NCBI GenBank assembly: GCA_012033335.1
Contig: JAAURB010000005.1
Coordinates: forward strand, 23,406-87,405
Length of the DNA: 64,000 bases
Direction: 5' to 3'
Origin: Oscillatoriales cyanobacterium RM2_1_1
Lineage (GTDB): Bacteria; Cyanobacteriota; Cyanobacteriia; Cyanobacteriales; Microcoleaceae
Below the pieces are notes generated by a model. That model did no database searches. It worked only from the letters and a program-made list of their open reading frames with translations, and was not told where the DNA came from. Below, piece after piece: positions 1 to 9,427 of the stretch (within the stretch, counting starts at the first letter, position 1; each line of letters starts with the position of its first letter). The position numbers and the translations under genes were made by a program.

Positions 1-81
1 CAAATTTTGATTGTGGCCGGGATTCCCACCAAACACCCCCGAGGCACTAATTTTCTGAAGATTCATCAGATTAGAGGTTAA
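1..81 (+). CDS. C-terminal end of a probable pyruvate kinase (partial)
   Basis: Frame 1 is open from the window edge to a TAA at 79-81 and encodes 26 residues. The peptide contains VAGIP followed by TNFLKIH. This matches the usual end of pyruvate kinase, where an AG(I/L)P segment is followed about ten residues later by TN-x-x-K-(I/V)-H. The start and all catalytic residues lie outside the window, so the call rests on this short tail only. A strong hairpin begins 30 bases after the stop, as expected for a transcript end. Confidence 0.5.
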   Translation, partial: QILIVAGIPTKHPRGTNFLKIHQIRG

Positions 82-110
82 AGCGGTAATCTACACCATT
101 TTGTCCCCAG

Positions 111-147
111 GGCATAGTCGGGGGCACGTCATGCCCCCGACTATGCC
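111..147 (+). terminator. Perfect 16-bp hairpin after the partial gene
   Basis: GGCATAGTCGGGGGCA (111-126) and its exact reverse complement (132-147) are separated by the five bases CGTCA. It lies 30 bases downstream of the stop at 81. The T-run after it is weak (ATTTTAG about 20 bases later), so it may be a terminator or an mRNA-end stabilising stem. No other copy was noticed in the window. Confidence 0.5.
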
Positions 148-190
148 CATCCCTGTTGTCCTATTTTAGAATTGGTATTTTTGAAGTTGG

Positions 191-292
191 TAAGCAGATG
201 GTTGTAATTAATTATCAAACAGAAGGGGGTCTGGGGCACTGCCCCCTTCAACCCCCTACATGTATCTTCTAATTAATTGTGCCTAGCTACTC
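191..292 (+). repeat. Dispersed repeat family A, copy 1
   Basis: This 102-bp element begins TAAGCAGATGGTTGTAATTA and ends AATTAATTGTGCCTAGCTACTCA-like. A GC-rich core contains GGGGGTCTGGGGC and GCCCCCTTCA. The two ends are imperfect inverted repeats (TAAGTAG...AATTAATT against AATTAATT...CTACTTA in the best copies). Related copies lie near 8716, 17786, 22322, 38660 and 61326. It has no coding capacity, and the structure resembles a MITE. Confidence 0.7.
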
Positions 293-584
293 ACAGCAAT
301 CTGTTTTGGATTATGGAGAGCGGAGCGGGCGGCTTTCCCCCATGGGCTAGAACCCTGAGCCACAGCAATCTCATAAATCATTTCTGATGACTGTATCAGG
401 TGGGTTTTTTGCCGATGAGTCTGTAGAATAGTTGGAACCAGATAGCTCGATTCCTGACTTAATCCCAGTCGTAATTCCCAGTCTCATTTGTAGCCTTAAC
501 GTTTAGTCAGCATTCTCAACCTCAAGTTCTCAACCTTAAGTTCTCAATCATCATTCTCAGTGCTCCCGTATCGGCCAAGGTGCT
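293..584. other. Intergenic region upstream of cysH with short tandem repeats
   Basis: No ORF is supported here. Positions 513-559 hold about three and a half imperfect copies of a roughly 14-bp unit (TTCTCAACCTTAAG-like). A segment at 362-384 (ATCTCATAAATCATTTCTGAT) is nearly repeated at 17760-17782 beside repeat A copy 3. The cysH promoter must lie here, but no convincing -35/-10 pair or activator site was found. Confidence 0.5.
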
Positions 585-1439
585 ATGCCAGAATCCAATC
601 CCGTTAATTTCAGCCTTAACGGTCATAATCCTGCTCCATCGGTTTTTGCCTCACTCACCGTGCGGCAGCCCAGTGACCCTGAAAGTCGCCTGGGTACCTT
701 GATATCGGACTCCAGTCTCAGTCAAATTAATCAGAATCTGGAGGGTGCGATCGCCGCAGAAGTCGTTCAATGGGCAGTGGATTTTTTCGGGAAAGGACTG
801 GTGCTGAGTACTAGTTTTGGAATTCAATCGGCAGTGATGTTGCATCTGGTGACCCAGGTGATTCCAGAGATTCCGGTGATTTGGATCGATACCGGCTATC
901 TACCGGCAGAAACCTATCAATTTGCTGAACAACTGACCCAACGGCTACAACTTAATTTGCGGGTTTACCAATCTCCAATCAGTCCTGCTCGGATGGAAGC
1001 CCTGCATGGTCGGCTCTGGGAGCAGCAAAGTATCGAAGCTCTCAACCAGTACGATACGATTCGCAAAGTTGAACCGATGCAACGGGCGTTGCAGGAGCTC
1101 CGGGCCACTGCCTGGTTAGCCGGGCTGCGGGCGGATCAAACCAATCACCGCAAAACGTTACGACTTGTAGAACAGCAGTCGGGTTTGTACAAAGTTCACC
1201 CAATTCTTTCCTGGCATTCCCGAGATATCTATCAATATCTAACGGCCCATGACCTGCCCTATCATCCCTACTTTGACCTGGGGTACACCACTGTAGGAGA
1301 TTGGCATTCCAGCCGTCCTGTAACGGCGGATGATCACAACGAGCGAGATACTCGCTTTCAGGGATTGAAACAGGAATGTGGTTTACACCTTCCCCAAACT
1401 GAGGCGGAAGCCAAGAGCTTAGATTCTAGTTTGCTCTAA
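585..1439 (+). CDS. cysH: Phosphoadenylyl-sulfate reductase (thioredoxin-dependent)
   Basis: Reduces PAPS to sulfite in assimilatory sulfate reduction in the cytoplasm, with electrons from thioredoxin. The 284-residue product has the PP-loop-like segment [10 protein letters not shown] near residues 75-85, the WIDTGYLP segment typical of CysH, and the catalytic C-terminal motif ECGLH with Cys265. It lacks the extra paired cysteines that bind the iron-sulfur cluster in APS-type reductases, so PAPS is the likely substrate. The first 40 or so residues are not conserved in the family, and a later start is possible. It is a single gene with no operon partner. A sulfotransferase at 30-31 kb uses the same donor, but it is too far away to imply co-regulation. 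Confidence 0.93.
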   Translation: MPESNPVNFSLNGHNPAPSVFASLTVRQPSDPESRLGTLISDSSLSQINQNLEGAIAAEVVQWAVDFFGKGLVLSTSFGIQSAVMLHLVTQVIPEIPVIWIDTGYLPAETYQFAEQLTQRLQLNLRVYQSPISPARMEALHGRLWEQQSIEALNQYDTIRKVEPMQRALQELRATAWLAGLRADQTNHRKTLRLVEQQSGLYKVHPILSWHSRDIYQYLTAHDLPYHPYFDLGYTTVGDWHSSRPVTADDHNERDTRFQGLKQECGLHLPQTEAEAKSLDSSLL

Positions 1440-1997
1440 GCAATAGAGTTCCAAATCCTGCAATGGAAAAGGGTTTCTCTAGAAATCGCTTAACATCAAT
1501 GTCAATATCAATATTAACACCAGCATCAGCCAAGTTATTTGTAATTCTTATTACTTTCACTGTAGCATCGCATATCTCAACTTTAACTCCCCCTTAACCT
1601 GATAATCAGATCGGAATAATTCTTCAAAAATCAACTTCGTAGAATCACTAGCAATTTCGTAATCTTACGGAGGACAGAGCCAGGCAGTAACTTTTAAGAT
1701 GGTAATTGTTGGGTTGTTATTGCAGTATAAACGTGTTATGTGTCGGAAGATATAGTAATCATAAATGATTGATGAAATGGAATCTGGGGAGAAGTATCCA
1801 AAACCCTCTCTTACTCTTTATTATGATTGAGTTAGGACTTGCTATATCTGATGTTTCTCCCACGGCTGGAGTACGGGAAGTTGTGGTACGATGCCCTAAC
1901 AACTCCCAAATCCATTCCTCACGGGATTGAAAATCGCTACATAACATTTGTGATTGTCTAATAAACCGTTAAGTTCTAGTCAAATTCTGGTCAAGGT
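1440..1997. other. 558-bp intergenic region, AT-rich
   Basis: No gene is supported. Around 1490-1540 there is a degenerate TCAATA/TCAGCA-type short repeat. A 62-codon minus-strand frame at 1759-1947 has no ribosome binding site and no recognisable family. The promoter of the PhnD-like gene presumably lies in the last 150 bases. Confidence 0.4.
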
Positions 1998-2911
1998 ATG
2001 AAACGTCGTAATTTTCTAGGGTATTCCCTCCTATTCTTAGCAGGTTGTACTACTACAACTCGCACAGGCAGTAATGGTTCTTCCCCGTCTGCCCCCACCA
2101 ATTCCGTCTCCAATCAAACTCCAGAAAAGCTCCGGTTCACTGTAACCGACGTTCAAGGGTTAGAGGCTTTGGAAAAGGATTATGGCCAATTTCGCCAGAC
2201 TCTAGAGGAAGTTTTGGAGACTCCAGTTGAGTTTTTTCCAGTTGAAAGCTATACTGCTGCCGCTGTGGCTCTCCAGGGAAACCAGGTGGATATGATTCTG
2301 ACAGGCCCCTCTGAGTATGTAGTAATCAACTCCCGAACGAAGGCATCTCCGATCGTGGCGATCACCCGCCAAGACTACCATTCAATGGTTATTGTGCCAG
2401 CGGATAGCTCAATTCAGACTTTAGCTGACCTGAAGGGGAAAACCATTGCTATGAAAAAATCAGGCTCAACCAGTGGTCATTTAGGCCCCACTAAGCTGTT
2501 AATCGATGCAGGGTTACAGCCTCAGACCGACTACAAGACCGAAATGTTGGGATTTCCAGATGGGTTTAAAGCCATGAGAGAAGGCAAAGTCGATGCTTGG
2601 GGTGGATCGTTTACAGACTTCCAAAGTCTGAGCAAAACGGAAGGGCTAGCAGACACTGACTTTCGGATTTTGCAGGAAGGCCCCCCCTTACCCAGCGATT
2701 TGATTATGGTCAGTGAGTTGCTGCCAGCAGAATTGACAGCGGAGTATACCCAGCGGATTATCGACAACAAAGACAAGCTGATTCAAGCCCTGGTAACGGG
2801 GGAAGAAACTGAAAATATGCCGGTTCCGAACTGGCTCCTACCCAGGATTCAGATTATGAAATGATTCGGGAAGTTTATCGAGCCATGGGAGAGGAAAGCC
2901 TAATTCAATAA
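1998..2911 (+). CDS. phnD: PhnD-like phosphate/phosphite/phosphonate-binding lipoprotein (frame broken near its end)
   Basis: Periplasmic solute-binding lipoprotein of the PhnD family. The N-terminus MKRRNFLG...FLAGC gives a lipobox with Cys17 and an RR pair that may direct Tat export. The body contains the family segment DLKGKTIAMKKSGSTSGHL. The annotated frame stops at 2864 after an unlikely tail. Adding one A to the AAAA run at 2812-2815 restores a reading frame with the family ending QDSDYEMIREVYRAMGEE and a stop at 2909-2911, giving 304 residues. No PhnC or PhnE permease genes are adjacent. The next gene, 143 bases on, is a sensor histidine kinase, so this protein may serve in signalling rather than uptake. 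Confidence 0.85.
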
Positions 2912-2967
2912 GGGATCAAATCGTCGCGACTCGTTACTCAATAGCTGCTCAATTGTTGGTTTTTTAA

Positions 2968-3006
2968 GGGAACCATAGACTGAGAATTAATCCAGTTATG
3001 GTTCCC
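2968..3006. repeat. 10-bp inverted repeat between phnD and the kinase gene
   Basis: GGGAACCATA (2968-2977) and TATGGTTCCC (2997-3006) are perfect inverted repeats 19 bases apart. There is no T-run after the downstream arm, so it is a poor intrinsic terminator. The position, 49 bases before the kinase start, also fits an operator or an attenuating stem. Confidence 0.4.
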
Positions 3007-3054
3007 ACCCCATTATTATCCGGTGGATAGAGTCAATGATCCAATACCGTAGAG

Positions 3055-4886
3055 ATGCTAATCTTAAAAATCTTAAAAGGCAAATTATCTAATCTGAGCA
3101 TTGCCCGAAAAATTGGCTATAGTTACTGTCTGGCGATTGGAACGGGGGTATTGGGGACAGTATTTGGACTTTTTCTGGGGGACTATTATCAGCAAAAAGC
3201 GCTATTGCAACTGACTACAGCGTATCGGCAACAGGATATTGTGACTGAGCTGGCTAATTCCGCTAAAACCATGCAATTGTATCCTCAGGTTTTAATCCGG
3301 ACTTTAGGAGAAACTATTGCGTTTGACTACGAAAAATCAAAGTTTTTTGATAATCTTAACCAGATTCAGCAACACATCAAACAGCTTAAAACGTTTGTCC
3401 AGGATTATCCCGATCAAGCAGTATTCAGTGCTCAAGATATTCAAGAACTCTCCCAGGAATACCAGGCGACCATTACAAACTATGCCAACCTGATTCAATC
3501 CCTCTGGCAAGAAACGAATTCTGCCCAATTATCCCCAGAACAAATCCCTACAGCCCAACAACAAATCTGGAACAGCCTGAGAAATCCAGAGGCTATTCAA
3601 GTCAGTCGAAAACTTGAGCGGTTTTCGGAAAATTTGGTGCGGCTCACGGCTAAATCAAAGCTCAAGCAAGATGCAGCAGATGCTCAGTTTCAAGCAGCAG
3701 AATTGCTGCGATTGAAGATTATTATCGGGAGTATGTTGCTATCAACTCTAGTGGCGGTAAGTTTAGCATTGCTCACCAGTCGGGCGATCGCCCGACCTAT
3801 CCAAAGCGTTACGGAAGTAGCCCGGAAAGTGACTCAAGAAGCCGATTTGAGCCTCAGAGTGCCGGTACAGAGTCAGGATGAAGTTGGTTTCTTATCCAAG
3901 TCTTTAAACCAGTTGATTGAATGGGTTGGGCATTACACCGATGAGCTAGAACTTGCCCGCCAAACCCTCGAAGATCGAGTCGAAGAACGTACCCAAAAAT
4001 TACAGGATACCTTGGAGGATTTGAAAGCTACCCAAGCCCAATTAATTCAAACTGAGAAGATGTCAAGTCTGGGTCAAATGGTGGCAGGTGTAGCCCATGA
4101 AATCAATAATCCAGTCAGTTTTATCTATGGCAATATCGAACACATCACGACTTATTTTGAAGATTTATGCAATCTCATTGAGCTTTATCAATCAGAGTAC
4201 TCTCCCCCTACTCCCCTGGTGCAAGAACGTTTAGAGGAGATTGAGATTGAGTTTATCATTCAGGATTTACCCCAAACCATCTCATCAATCAAAACTGGCG
4301 CGGAGCGGATTAAGGATATTGTGTTATCCCTGCGAAATTTCTCCCGGTTGGACGAGTCAGATTACAAACAGGCCAGTATTCATGAGGGTTTAGATAATAC
4401 CCTACTAGTGCTCAATCATCGACTCAAAATCATATTGAAGTTGACCTAGACTATGGAAAGATTCCTTTGATTCACTGCTGTCCTGCTCAGCTCAATCAAG
4501 TCTTTCTGAATATCATTAACAATGCCATTGATGCCCTAGAGGACTATACTCAAACGATTCAATCCTCCTCTTCACTAATGACATTTCAACCTCTGGGATT
4601 ATTTCAACCCCGGATCACCCTCCAAACCCAACAGCTCAATATTGATCAGATTCAAGTTCGGATACGGGACAATGGCCCCGGAATACCCCTGGAGGTTCAG
4701 AGCAAGTTATTTGATCCGTTTTTTACGACCAAAGCTGTCGGGAAGGGCTCAGGACTAGGACTATCCGTTGCTTACCAAATCATCGAACGCCATCATGGAA
4801 CCATTAGGGTAGCTTCAGCAGCAGGTCAGGGAACTACATTTATCGTTACCTTACCCATTCAGGGGACAACCCCTGGCACTGACTGA
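3055..4886 (+). CDS. Membrane HAMP sensor histidine kinase (frame broken)
   Basis: Inner-membrane sensor kinase. A transmembrane helix lies near residues 21-45, followed by a periplasmic sensing region of about 170 residues, a second helix near 220-240, and a HAMP domain starting SRAIARPIQSV. A coiled coil leads to the HisKA box with phospho-acceptor His348 in GVAHEINNP. The first frame ends at 4449. One extra A in the AAAA run at 4426-4429 joins it to the second half, which carries the N box (NIINNAIDAL), DNGPGIP and GSGLGLSV of the ATPase domain. The restored length is 610 residues. No response regulator gene is adjacent. The PhnD-like lipoprotein upstream is a likely sensory partner. Confidence 0.88.
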
Positions 4887-5157
4887 AGTGAATTTAAAAA
4901 TGCCCTATCGGTCTCACAACGAATTGTTATAGAAGAAATATCAAGACATGTTAAAATATGTAAAATAAGCTTGACATCCAGGGAATATCCCCATGGATTC
5001 CTGGATTATGGCTGAGCCAGAGCGCTTGCCCTTTGCATTTTTTAACAGCTCAGTACTGGAGAGTTGTATATCCTGAGGGTGGATTCTGTAAAATTTGCGA
5101 TCGCAAGCCATACAATTTACCCAGTCCTTGTTGACGTTAGATGAGGTATTTCTACTT

Positions 5158-6117
5158 ATGCCGTTTACCATTGATTCAGCTCGTAATATTTTCCCGAATA
5201 CCCTGGCTGCTGATGCCGTTCCCGCTACTATTGCCCGGTTTAGCCAACTGAGCGCAGAGGATCAGCTAGCCCTCATCTGGTTTGCCTATTTAGAAATGGG
5301 CAAGTCCATTACGATTGCAGCCCCCGGTGCAGCCAATATGCAGTTTGCTGAGAACACCATGAATGAGATCAAGGTCATGACTCCCCTGCAACAAACCCAG
5401 GTGATGTGCGACCTAGCCAACCGATCAGACACTCCCATTGGCCGAACCTATGCCACTTGGTCTGCCAACATCAAATTGGGATTCTGGTATCAGCTCGGAG
5501 AATGGATGAATCAGGGCCTCGTAGCCCCCATTCCAGAAGGATATAAGCTCTCTGCCAATGCTTCAGCCGTCCTGCAATCCATTCGTGACTTGGAGCCTGG
5601 TCAACAAATCACCGTTCTTCGCAACTCTGTCGTTGATATGGGCTTCGACACCAGCAAACTCGGAACCTATACTCGGATCTCTGAGCCTGTTGAGCCTCCC
5701 CAAGAGATGGCCCAACGGACTCAGGTCACTATTGAAGGAGTGAATAACCCCACAATCCTGAGCTATATGAACAACCTCAATGCCAATGATTTTGAGGCAT
5801 TGATTGAGTTATTTGCTCCAGATGGAGCTCTCCAACCCCCCTTCCGTCGTCCCATCATTGGTAAAGAGGCTATCCTGCGATTCTTCCGGGAAGAGTGCCA
5901 GAATCTCAAGTTGATTCCAGAGAAAGGTGTATCTGAACCCGCAGATGAGGGTTACACTCAAATCAAAGTCACCGGAAAAGTTCAGACCCCCTGGTTTGGT
6001 GCTGGAGTCGGGATGAATATTGCTTGGCGCTTCTTGCTCAACCCTGAGAGCAAGGTTTATTTTGTAGCCATTGACTTACTGGCTTCTCCCAAGGAATTGC
6101 TCAATTTTGCTCGATAG
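5158..6117 (+). CDS. ocp: Orange carotenoid protein
   Basis: Water-soluble carotenoid-binding photoreceptor that quenches excess energy in the phycobilisome under strong blue-green light. The 319-residue product is near identical in architecture to known OCPs. An all-helical N-terminal domain spans about residues 1-165, and an NTF2-like C-terminal domain spans about 195-317. Arg155 (domain interface), Tyr203 and Trp290 (hydrogen bonds to the carotenoid carbonyl, Tyr201/Trp288 in Synechocystis numbering) and Trp279 are present. The start at 5158 (MPFTIDSAR) is chosen over an upstream ATG at 5095 because all family members begin MPFTIDSA. A terminator-like hairpin follows at 6322. The frp gene lies downstream on the same strand. 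Confidence 0.97.
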   Translation: MPFTIDSARNIFPNTLAADAVPATIARFSQLSAEDQLALIWFAYLEMGKSITIAAPGAANMQFAENTMNEIKVMTPLQQTQVMCDLANRSDTPIGRTYATWSANIKLGFWYQLGEWMNQGLVAPIPEGYKLSANASAVLQSIRDLEPGQQITVLRNSVVDMGFDTSKLGTYTRISEPVEPPQEMAQRTQVTIEGVNNPTILSYMNNLNANDFEALIELFAPDGALQPPFRRPIIGKEAILRFFREECQNLKLIPEKGVSEPADEGYTQIKVTGKVQTPWFGAGVGMNIAWRFLLNPESKVYFVAIDLLASPKELLNFAR

Positions 6118-6321
6118 GGAACGGGTCAGGGTTTTCTCAACGGGGAGTTGAGAAGTCGGATTTGTGACTGAAATTCGTGATTTAACAGATGGGGTGGCGC
6201 TTAAAACCATCATCTTTTCGTTAAAGGTTCAGTTCCTCCATTTAAGTCTCCGCGCTGCTGAACACCCTGGGCAAACCTTTTCTTAAGCCTAGCTTACTAA
6301 AGCTCCCACTGGATAAACCTA

Positions 6322-6360
6322 AACCCACCTGGCAATCACCCCAGGTGGGTTTGTTGTTTA
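6322..6360 (+). terminator. Rho-independent terminator downstream of ocp
   Basis: ACCCACCTGG pairs with CCAGGTGGGT across a short loop and is followed by TTGTTGTTTA. It sits about 205 bases after the ocp stop and 210 bases before frp. It should end the ocp transcript and make frp depend on its own promoter, apart from read-through. The rest of the 6118-6570 gap shows no gene. The segment 6150-6185 resembles 19253-19290 (GAAGTCGGATT-type). Confidence 0.75.
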
Positions 6361-6570
6361 ATTCCATCAGGGCTACTCGGCGATTGGGGTTTTTGAGAAA
6401 CCTCGAGGATTAAACGTTAAAATTCTCTCATTTTTGTCATGGCTCTCTCTCAGACAGAGCCCCGGGGACTGGGGAGATGATTGTTCCAAGACTTGACCTG
6501 AAGCACAATGACAGTAATAATAAGAAGTATTAATATTAATGATTGTGTAGTTTTTTAAGTTTTGAGTTTA

Positions 6571-6909
6571 ATGACAATGATGATGCAGGCTGGTGAGCTG
6601 ATGTGGTCTGAGACAGAGCAACAAATTGCCAAAGTTGCTTTTGAAAAAGCCTATGAACGGGAAACCCAAACTCTGGTTCAGATGATTCGTGATAGTGCGG
6701 ATCAGATTGCCGAGCTCAAAGATTTATGGAAATTGCATGACTTCCTCAGTGCCCGGAGACATGACATTGATGGCAAGTATGACTATGATTACTCAGAATT
6801 GATTTTTACGTTTGCTCAGTTAGTCAAACAAGGCTGGCTCAACCTCGAGGATTTGGAGGGCCTCGACAAGACTAAGATTACCAAAGTGGCCGCCCTAACC
6901 CGAATGTAA
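6571..6909 (+). CDS. frp: Fluorescence recovery protein
   Basis: Small regulator that speeds conversion of active red OCP back to the orange form and so restores antenna fluorescence. The roughly 110-residue product carries the diagnostic block DLWKLHDFLSARRHDIDGKY, including the Trp, His, Asp and Arg positions known to contact OCP. The start is uncertain: ATGs at 6571, 6577, 6580 and 6583 are in frame, and alignment to shorter family members favours 6577-6583. A TTG at 6562 is less likely. It lies 450 bases after ocp with a terminator between, and 33 bases before the next gene, with which it may be co-transcribed. Confidence 0.93.
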   Translation: MTMMMQAGELMWSETEQQIAKVAFEKAYERETQTLVQMIRDSADQIAELKDLWKLHDFLSARRHDIDGKYDYDYSELIFTFAQLVKQGWLNLEDLEGLDKTKITKVAALTRM

Positions 6910-6942
6910 GGTCATCGGTCAGGTTATCTTAGGGCGATCCTA

Positions 6943-7731
6943 ATGTCTTTAATTTCTCCTGAATTGCCCAACGTCAGCTTGGTAGCATTCTATGGCCCCA
7001 AGCCTTTAGAATTATCTAACTTAATCCGGCAGTTGCAGCAACAGTTGCTCGAGCAATTTCCACAGCAGTTTCAGCCCTACCCTCTGGAGCAGATTCATGC
7101 CACCTTGATTGGCTGTGAAGGCTTCAAAATCCATTTAGGCATCGTCAGTCAATGGTTCCACAAGCACCGACATCAGGTCAAATTTATCGATCTAGCGGGG
7201 TTTTTAGACTATCTTTTTCACTCTCCTCAGTTTCCCTTTCTGGTAAAGATTGGGGGTTATTGGCCGGGTGAGAATTATAGCTTTCTCAGTCAGGGTCAGG
7301 GTTTATTTGAGCGATCGCTGCAAATCTCAAATAATATGGCGGTATTAATCGGCTGGCCCGTTCAAACTGGAATCGTTCAAACCCTGGATCAGTTTCGGCG
7401 GGAAGCCCAGGCTTATAACCTGTTGCACAAGTACCACAGTCAGCCTGACAGAGTTGACAATGACTGCTATCTCCGCCTGGGTTGGTTCACTCAAAAGCCA
7501 GCTCAAACTCCTAGGCTGGAACCGTTGGATTCAGGGATTCACCCAGGAGTTCACAGAATGCGCGAATACCTTGCCACCTCGCCACCGCTTTACTTGACCA
7601 TTGATCGAACCGATCTTGCCTTTGTGGGCTACCAGGATTTTGCCCTTTCCCCCGAGACCACTCAAGTTATGAGTTTGGCAACGGCTACGGTAGAACAGCT
7701 TGAGGCTCTGTATCCAAAAGTATCCAACTGA
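6943..7731 (+). CDS. Conserved hypothetical protein with a HATLIG motif
   Basis: The 262-residue soluble product has no signal peptide or membrane helix. Near residue 50 it has QIHATLIG, reminiscent of the first H-x-T/S-x-hydrophobic motif of 2H phosphoesterases (the RNA ligase/CPDase fold). The expected second motif near the C-terminus reads PPLYLTI and lacks the histidine. The family assignment is therefore only a suggestion. It begins 33 bases after frp and probably shares its transcript. No function is proposed. Confidence 0.75.
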   Translation: MSLISPELPNVSLVAFYGPKPLELSNLIRQLQQQLLEQFPQQFQPYPLEQIHATLIGCEGFKIHLGIVSQWFHKHRHQVKFIDLAGFLDYLFHSPQFPFLVKIGGYWPGENYSFLSQGQGLFERSLQISNNMAVLIGWPVQTGIVQTLDQFRREAQAYNLLHKYHSQPDRVDNDCYLRLGWFTQKPAQTPRLEPLDSGIHPGVHRMREYLATSPPLYLTIDRTDLAFVGYQDFALSPETTQVMSLATATVEQLEALYPKVSN

Positions 7732-7851
7732 GCCCATCTGAGCTAAAGTAGAATTTTCTTAGACTTTGCAACGTTTTCAAGTTAACGTTGCTCGAGTTAA
7801 AGTTCTGGAACTAATTTTCTAAAATCAACTAAAACCAACCTTTTAAAACCT

Positions 7852-8710
7852 GTGTCGATTAACCAAAACACCTTAAAAATTGGCAATCTCGAATGGTTCT
7901 ACCGGGAATTAAATCCGGGTGAAACGGACAAGCTGCCAATTCTCCTGCTCCATGGACTGATTTCCCAAAGCTACAGTTGGGAGTTGATCATGCAAAAGCT
8001 AACTGAACAGGGTTACTGGGCGATCGCCCCGGACTGGATCGGGTCAGGGCTTTCGAGCAAACCAGACAAGCGGGACTTCAGTTATACCCCCGATGGGTTT
8101 ATTCAGGCATTGGCAGAACTGCTAGCCGCATTAGAACTCACCAAATTTCATCTGGTTGTCCAGGGATTTTTAGGCTCCGTGGGCTTACAATATGCCCTGC
8201 GAAATCCTGAAAAAATTGATCGATTAGTCATTCTCAATGCTCCCCTATCCCTGAAGCAAAGCTCCCCTGGAAGCTCAAACAGTTGGGATTACCTTTAGTC
8301 GGGGATATGATGGTTCAAGATCCGCTCCTAGTAGATCGGGCTCTAGAAGGCGGCAGTGGCTACGTGATTGAAGACAAAGACCTTGATGTTTACCGTCGTC
8401 CTTTTTGAAGGCTTCTGCCACCGGGCGATCGCTGATGGCAACCATCAAAAACTTGCAGCTACAATCAGCCATGACAGAAATTTCTGAAGGATTTAAAACC
8501 TGGGAACATCCCACGCAAATCATTTGGGGCTTGACCGATCCCTGGCTAGACTTTGAAGCCGTACAACAAGTCACTCAACCTGTTAGAAATCTGGAACTTG
8601 TCAAGCTGGACAAAGCCGGACATTATCCCCAGGATCATTGGGCTAAAGAAATTAGTGAATCCATTTCCTTCTTTTTCGAAAACGCCTGGTTTAAACAACA
8701 GATAGTTTGA
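7852..8710 (+). CDS. Alpha/beta-fold hydrolase (two frame breaks)
   Basis: Starts with GTG (VSINQNTLKIG). The early part has LLLHGL, the oxyanion-hole region of alpha/beta hydrolases, and APDWIGSG. The position of the nucleophile elbow reads VVQGFLGSVG, without the standard G-x-S/D-x-G, so catalytic activity is uncertain. One missing C in the CCC at 8249-8251 and one missing T in the T5 run at 8402-8406 break the frame. With both restored the protein is 286 residues and continues as LSPEAKLPWKLKQLG, then YRRPFLKASATGRSLMA, to the C-terminal GHYPQDHWAKE segment with the expected catalytic His. The substrate is unknown. Confidence 0.8.
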
Positions 8711-8715
8711 ATGAT

Positions 8716-8811
8716 CAGGTAGGAAGGGGTCTGGGACAAAGCCCCAGCAAAGAACCAGCGCCCCCTTCATCCCCTACCTGTATCTGCCAATTAATTGTGC
8801 CTAGCCCCTGA
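8716..8811 (+). repeat. Dispersed repeat family A, copy 2 (5' end lost)
   Basis: The core GGAAGGGGTCTGGGAC...GCCCCAG...GCCCCCTTCATCCCC and the 3' part CCAATTAATTGTGCCTAGC match copies at 191 and 38660. The TAAGTAG left end is reduced to CAGGTAGG. It begins just after the hydrolase stop. Confidence 0.6.
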
Positions 8812-8819
8812 CAAACTAG

Positions 8820-9008
8820 CTATGGTTGAAAGGATTCATACAACCGTGAACCTCCATTCCCTGTTTTCGGTGGACGACAACGAGAACTATAGAATTTTGG
8901 AGTTGACTTGATGCATGTATTTTGTGGGTTTTGAGGTACATTAAAATAGCCATTAATGGATGCAGAAACAATCATAAATACAGCTAAATATCCTTTGAAG
9001 TAAGCCAT
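8820..9008 (-). CDS. Small putative secreted or membrane peptide
   Basis: A 62-codon frame starts at 9008, with a good ribosome binding site GGGGAG six bases upstream (complement of 9015-9020). The product begins MAYFKGYLAVFMIVSASI, a plausible signal peptide or membrane anchor. A polar tail follows, rich in Pro, Asn and Ser with two Cys. No family was recognised. The strong binding site and signal-like start are the only support. The region 9009-9427 between it and the P450 gene shows no other gene; a 69-codon minus-strand frame at 9102-9311 lacks a binding site. Confidence 0.45.
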   Translation of the reverse strand: MAYFKGYLAVFMIVSASINGYFNVPQNPQNTCIKSTPKFYSSRCRPPKTGNGGSRLYESFQP

Positions 9009-9427
9009 ATTAATCTCCCCTAAATCTACAATTAATTCAGGGAAATGATCCGGATTTATGATTTCAGACTTGAAGCTCAGATCCGAATCTCAGACTTTGA
9101 TTTAAAATCTGAAGGCTGGCAAGAATAGGAAGCTCCCAATCATAAAAATCCGTGGCAAGTTTTCCGTTGGCTGACCTACAGACTGCTCGAGTTTGGGTTG
9201 AGAGCTGGGATCGAGGCCCGTTATAGCTTGCTTCCTACAGCCCAAGCTGCCTGAAAGGTAGGAATCCAAACCCACCCTAGATTCATGCTCCGGCTTTGCC
9301 GTACCCATCACTAACTCATCTATTGCGTTTATTGCGTTGTGAATTTTCCTAGTGAGTTCAGTTTGCCTGCGCCCCCTGATATCCTTTTCTCAAATCCCCT
9401 CTGACCAAACCTTAATCGTGGCTAACC

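Noticed and set aside
1759..1947. 62-codon minus-strand frame upstream of phnD
   Set aside because: No ribosome binding site, no recognisable domain, and it lies in a promoter-type region.
3055..4449. Kinase as two separate genes (a sensor half and an ATPase half)
   Set aside because: The sequence across the gap continues the kinase in another frame (HIEVDLDYGKIPLIHCC) and one base joins them.
7852..8710. Hydrolase as a split two-gene enzyme
   Set aside because: The region between the two frames is coding-like in a third frame, and two single-base repairs yield a normal 286-residue enzyme.
9102..9311. 69-codon minus-strand frame before the P450 gene
   Set aside because: No ribosome binding site and a composition typical of chance frames.
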